A stretch of 25,833 bases of DNA from an uncultured Collinsella sp. (GTDB lineage Bacteria > Actinomycetota > Coriobacteriia > Coriobacteriales > Coriobacteriaceae), in assembly GCA_902490325.1 (NCBI GenBank), contig CABUDJ010000024.1, positions 1 through 25,833 on the forward strand, in the 5' to 3' direction. The notes beneath the pieces are model-generated. The model was given only the letters and a program-made list of their open reading frames with translations, was not told the DNA's origin and did no database searches. Positions 23,227 through 25,833 of this stretch are shown piece by piece (positions within the stretch are counted from its first letter, which is position 1; the number at the start of each line of letters is the position of its first letter). The position numbers were made by a program, and so were the translations under genes.

Positions 23227-23272
23227 AGAGGGAATCTCCTCGGTTTCACATCGAAACAGTTCAAACGTAACG

Positions 23273-23300
23273 ATATTACCATCCCACCGCGCCTGTGCAA
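23273..23300 (-). promoter_or_regulatory. Promoter of the alaS operon
   Basis: On the minus strand TTGCAC (23295-23300), a 16-bp spacer and TAATAT (23273-23278). The -35 box begins inside the T tract of the terminator just upstream, so the end of one unit and the start of the next share bases. The predicted leader is about 40 nt. Confidence 0.65.
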
Positions 23301-23328
23301 AAAAGAGGGCCGCCAAACAGCGACCCTC
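23299..23328 (-). terminator. Rho-independent terminator upstream of alaS
   Basis: On the minus strand GAGGG-T-CGC and GCG-G-CCCTC pair around a 6-base loop and are followed by six T. Being on the minus strand and upstream of the alaS promoter, it most likely ends the transcript of the AI-2E transporter, which would have to cross the small plus-strand gene first. Confidence 0.85.
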
Positions 23329-23389
23329 CAGCGAAAGTGCATGTTATTTAGGACTAAGCAATCCTTTGAAAAAAATGGGTTTGGTAAAA

Positions 23390-23398
23390 TGCTATATA
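23390..23398 (+). promoter_or_regulatory. Extended -10 promoter of the small membrane protein gene
   Basis: TGCTATATA on the plus strand, an extended -10 (TGnTATAnn type), 25 bases before the ATG. No properly spaced -35 is visible; TTGAAA lies 21 bp upstream. The surrounding DNA is clearly AT-richer than the window. Confidence 0.5.
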
Positions 23399-23422
23399 AG
23401 AACCATCCGGAAGGAGCGATCG

Positions 23423-23662
23423 ATGAAAAGCAAACGATTTGTCCTGAATGCACTTCTGGTAGTGGCACTTTTAGCGCTCTTGGCCTTCTCCCAATGGTAC
23501 GCAAACCAACCAGCATTTGGCTACGTACTGTATGCAGTGACGTCCGGCGACAACGCTTATTGCACTCTACGCGCAATTGACGTTCTCTATTTCTATGTAG
23601 CCGGCCCCTTATCAATCGCTTTGCTCGTGTTTCTTGTCTTTTACAACATCAAGAAACGCTAA
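23423..23662 (+). CDS. Small two-helix membrane protein of unknown function
   Basis: A 79-residue protein that I do not recognise. It has a basic N terminus (MKSKR), a hydrophobic helix at about residues 6-23 (VLNALLVVALLALLAF), a middle part of about 30 residues with one Cys and several Tyr, a second helix at about 54-74, and a basic end (NIKKR). Translation looks real: AGGAG six bases before the ATG and an extended -10 promoter upstream. It runs against its neighbours, converging with the AI-2E transporter gene with a 6-bp gap. Base composition is lower in GC than adjacent genes, which may indicate recent acquisition or relaxed codon choice. Confidence 0.72.
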   Translation: MKSKRFVLNALLVVALLALLAFSQWYANQPAFGYVLYAVTSGDNAYCTLRAIDVLYFYVAGPLSIALLVFLVFYNIKKR

Positions 23663-23668
23663 CGGGAC

Positions 23669-25081
23669 CTATTTGGAATCCGAATCGTCCATGGAGCCGT
23701 CGATGCCGGTTTTGGTGTCGTCGTCCGTATTGGAATCGTCATCCTTGGCGAAGGGGTTCTTGAAAAAGCCCGTCGCGTCGGGCTGAAGACCCGACAGCTT
23801 AATCCAGGGATTATCGAGTTCTGGTTTGGGCATAGCCTTAGCCTCCGGCGCAGTCTCGTTGCCGATGAGCTCGGACTCATAGATGAACGTATCGTCTCCA
23901 AGCGCGTCATAGGCGGCGACCGGGTTGCCCTCGGCATCGCGATACGGCGTTCCCTTAAACACGGCGCCGTCGTATGCCACGAGCTGGCGGCCGGTCTCGT
24001 TCTCAAAGTAGTAGACGAAAATGCCCTTGAGGGCCGCGCACAACGGGATGGCGATGACCATGCCGATGGGGCCCATGAGTGCCGAACCAATAACGAGGGC
24101 CGTCAGACTCATGATGGGATGCACCTGGACCGAGCTCTGCATGACCTTAGGCGAAATGACGTTGTCGGTGACATTTTGTGCCACCATAGTCACGATCAAG
24201 GTCCACAACGCCAGCATAGGGCTGAACATAAAGCCGAGCACCGTGGCAATCGCAGCACTCACCCAGGGACCGACAACCGGGACCAAATGCATAATGCCGG
24301 TGAAGATGGCCATGAGTGCTGCGTATGGATGGCCAATGAGCGTAAAGCCGATAAAGGCAAGGATGCCACCGCAGATGGACGTCACGACCATGCCACGCAT
24401 ATAGCCGCCGACCGAGCGCGAAAGAATCGCGACCATAAAGCGGTACGAGGTCTCCTTTTCCTGACCGATGATTGTGCAGACCTCGTGGTGCATGCGGGGA
24501 TAATCGCAGGCAAGCCAGTAAGCAAGCACCAAGCCCAGGAAGATAACAAACAGCTGCGAGGCCGTATTGGTAATGAGCGGGAATACACCGCGGCCAAGCT
24601 CGGCGGCAATCTGTGAGACATACTTGGACGCCACCGTGACGAGCGAAGAAAGGTTATCGTCCAGATACTCCTTGAGCGGCGTGTTATTGAGCGTCTTGGC
24701 ATGCGAGATCATCTCGTTGAGGTCGCCACCAGCAACACGAAGCTGCTCGGGCAGGCGGCTCAGGACTTCCATGATCTGACCAAAGAGAATCGGCGACAAG
24801 ATGCAAACGACGCCGACGAGCACGGCAACGACCACAATAAGCGCAACAAGCGAACCGATGCCGCGATTCACGCCATGGTGCTCAAGCCAATTGGTGATCG
24901 GCGACATCACAAAAGCGATGATGGAACCGACTGCCAAAAACTCGATAACCGGCGCCAGGATGCCCATAAGGTTAAAGATGACGGCGGCGATGACAATGCA
25001 GCCGACGACGCCCCAAATGCGCAACGTCAGAATACGGGTATCGCGCAGCGTTCGGTCGGTTTGTTGGGGGTGCTCATTCAT
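23669..25081 (-). CDS. AI-2E family transporter (PerM/YdiK type)
   Basis: A 470-residue polytopic membrane protein with about eight hydrophobic segments. A family hallmark is the C-terminal half HLVPVVGPWVSAAIATVLG followed by VTMVAQNVTDNVISPKVM and MGPIGMVIAIPLCAALKG. The family includes AI-2 exporters and sodium/proton antiporters; the substrate cannot be told here. The last ~110 residues are cytoplasmic and end in a very acidic Asp/Ser/Thr tail. Start: ATG 25081 overlaps the TGA of the sigma factor gene as ATGA, so the two are translated together and probably co-regulated. The nearest terminator in its direction is beyond the small plus-strand gene, at 23299. Confidence 0.9.
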   Translation of the reverse strand: MNEHPQQTDRTLRDTRILTLRIWGVVGCIVIAAVIFNLMGILAPVIEFLAVGSIIAFVMSPITNWLEHHGVNRGIGSLVALIVVVAVLVGVVCILSPILFGQIMEVLSRLPEQLRVAGGDLNEMISHAKTLNNTPLKEYLDDNLSSLVTVASKYVSQIAAELGRGVFPLITNTASQLFVIFLGLVLAYWLACDYPRMHHEVCTIIGQEKETSYRFMVAILSRSVGGYMRGMVVTSICGGILAFIGFTLIGHPYAALMAIFTGIMHLVPVVGPWVSAAIATVLGFMFSPMLALWTLIVTMVAQNVTDNVISPKVMQSSVQVHPIMSLTALVIGSALMGPIGMVIAIPLCAALKGIFVYYFENETGRQLVAYDGAVFKGTPYRDAEGNPVAAYDALGDDTFIYESELIGNETAPEAKAMPKPELDNPWIKLSGLQPDATGFFKNPFAKDDDSNTDDDTKTGIDGSMDDSDSK

Positions 25082-25833
25082 GAACGAACCATCACTCCGT
25101 CGGGGTCGATCTTGTCCTGAATCTTCTTAAGGGTACGACGCAGCAGACGCGAGACCTGTACCTGCGAGATGCCCAGCTTCTTGGCAATCTCGATCTGGGT
25201 CATGCCCTTCACAAAGCGCAGCTCGATTACCTCGCGCTCGCGCGGCGAGAAATCGCGGATGGCTTCCTCGATTACCAGGCGATCATCGGTAAAGTCGAGC
25301 TCGTTGTCGTCGTCGGCGTAGCGATCGAGAATCGAAGGCGCATCGTCGGAGTCGGACGCGCCGGGAGCCTCGATAGGCACCGAGGTATAGGCCGAGGACG
25401 ATTCCATGGCTTCGAGCACCTCGTCGACGGTCACGCCCAGGTAATCGGCGATTTCCTCAACCTTGGGCGAACGCTGTAGCTCGTTGGTGAGCTTGTCGGT
25501 AGCCTGGTTGACCTTGGCAGAGAGCTCCTGCAGACGACGCGGCACGCGCACGCTCCAGCCCTTATCGCGGAAGTGGCGCTTAATCTCGCCCAGGATGGTG
25601 GGCGTGGCAAACGTCGTGAACTCAAGTCCGCGTTCAGGGTCAAAGCGGTCGATAGCCTTAAGCAAGCCCAGATAGCCGACCTGCAAAAGGTCATCGAGCG
25701 GCTCGCCGCGATTCTTAAATTTGTTGGCAAGAAACCTTACCAGGTTCATATGGGACATGACGAGCTGCTCGCGTGCGTCCGGATCACCGGTCTCTTTATA
25801 GCGACGAAAAAGCTCGCGGGGCCGTGTATGCCG
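25078..25833 (-). CDS. RNA polymerase sigma factor, SigB/SigF/SigG family, 5' end outside window
   Basis: Alternative sigma factor with regions 2, 3 and 4. Region 2 holds EPLDDLLQVGYLGLLKAIDRFDP, FTTFATPTILGEIKRHFRDKGW and VRVPRRLQEL. Region 3 follows. Region 4 holds SPREREVIELRFVKGMTQ and the helix-turn-helix KLGISQVQVSRLLRRTLKKI. An ATG at 25758 could be taken as the start, but the frame stays open to the window edge and the 25 upstream codons (ELFRRYKETGDPDAREQLV) match region 1.2/2.1 of this family, so the gene extends past 25833. No anti-sigma gene is visible in the part shown. It is followed by the AI-2E transporter with a 4-base overlap. Confidence 0.93.
   Translation of the reverse strand, partial: RHTRPRELFRRYKETGDPDAREQLVMSHMNLVRFLANKFKNRGEPLDDLLQVGYLGLLKAIDRFDPERGLEFTTFATPTILGEIKRHFRDKGWSVRVPRRLQELSAKVNQATDKLTNELQRSPKVEEIADYLGVTVDEVLEAMESSSAYTSVPIEAPGASDSDDAPSILDRYADDDNELDFTDDRLVIEEAIRDFSPREREVIELRFVKGMTQIEIAKKLGISQVQVSRLLRRTLKKIQDKIDPDGVMVRS

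Noticed and set aside
23629..23657. GTTTCTTG/CAAGAAAC hairpin at the end of the small membrane protein gene as a terminator
   Set aside because: Stem is only 8 bp, AT-rich, with a 13-base loop and no T run on either strand.
25078..25758. ATG at 25758 as the start of the sigma factor
   Set aside because: The frame continues upstream to the window edge and encodes conserved sigma region residues, so the true start is outside.

Overview
The window is ordinary chromosomal DNA from a high-GC, gut-type bacterium. No phage, insertion sequence, plasmid or CRISPR signal was seen. Gene order and protein character (aroK-aroB-pepP-efp-asp23-nusB-xseB-tlyA-nadK-recN, a fructose PTS block, strong AGGAGG ribosome sites) suggest an actinobacterium of the class Coriobacteriia, most like Collinsella. 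That assignment is inference from memory of the families, not a database result. Nearly everything lies on the minus strand. The only plus-strand genes are an RpiR-type regulator and one small membrane protein.

Layout. 1-216: two identical tRNA-Glu(CUC) genes in tandem, the first cut by the window edge, with a good promoter. 281-1675: CCA-adding enzyme. 1813-8865: a phosphotransferase block with two paralogous 1-phosphofructokinase-type PfkB kinases, ptsI, ptsH and a B-C-A fused fructose-type EII permease. 8913-9770: a divergent RpiR/MurR-family regulator. The block contains enzymes for each step from PEP to fructose-1,6-bisphosphate. Two of its promoters (kinase 1 and the permease) share a near-palindromic CTTTCACC...TGAAAG motif that may be the regulator's operator. 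Between ptsH and the permease, about 0.5 kb without genes holds a terminator, a perfect 20-bp inverted repeat and a roughly 200-nt foldback.

10033-15127: efp-asp23-nusB-xseB-tlyA-nadK-recN, co-oriented with very short gaps or overlaps. 15287-16417: an M24 aminopeptidase. 16550-23226: alaS-ruvX-mltG-yqeG-aroK-aroB-like, another tightly packed minus-strand run. The aroB-like gene is the most unusual coding feature: it keeps the fold-level pattern and position of 3-dehydroquinate synthase, but all three metal ligands and most of the NAD-binding glycines appear to be replaced, although the frame is open. 23423-23662: an orphan two-helix membrane protein. 23669-25081: an AI-2E-family transporter overlapping by ATGA with a SigB/SigF-type sigma factor whose 5' end runs off the window.

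No convincing new multi-gene system was found. The best leads are the degenerate AroB, the shared operator in the fructose regulon, the long foldback beside ptsH, and the small membrane protein sitting antisense to the likely 3' end of the AI-2E transporter transcript.
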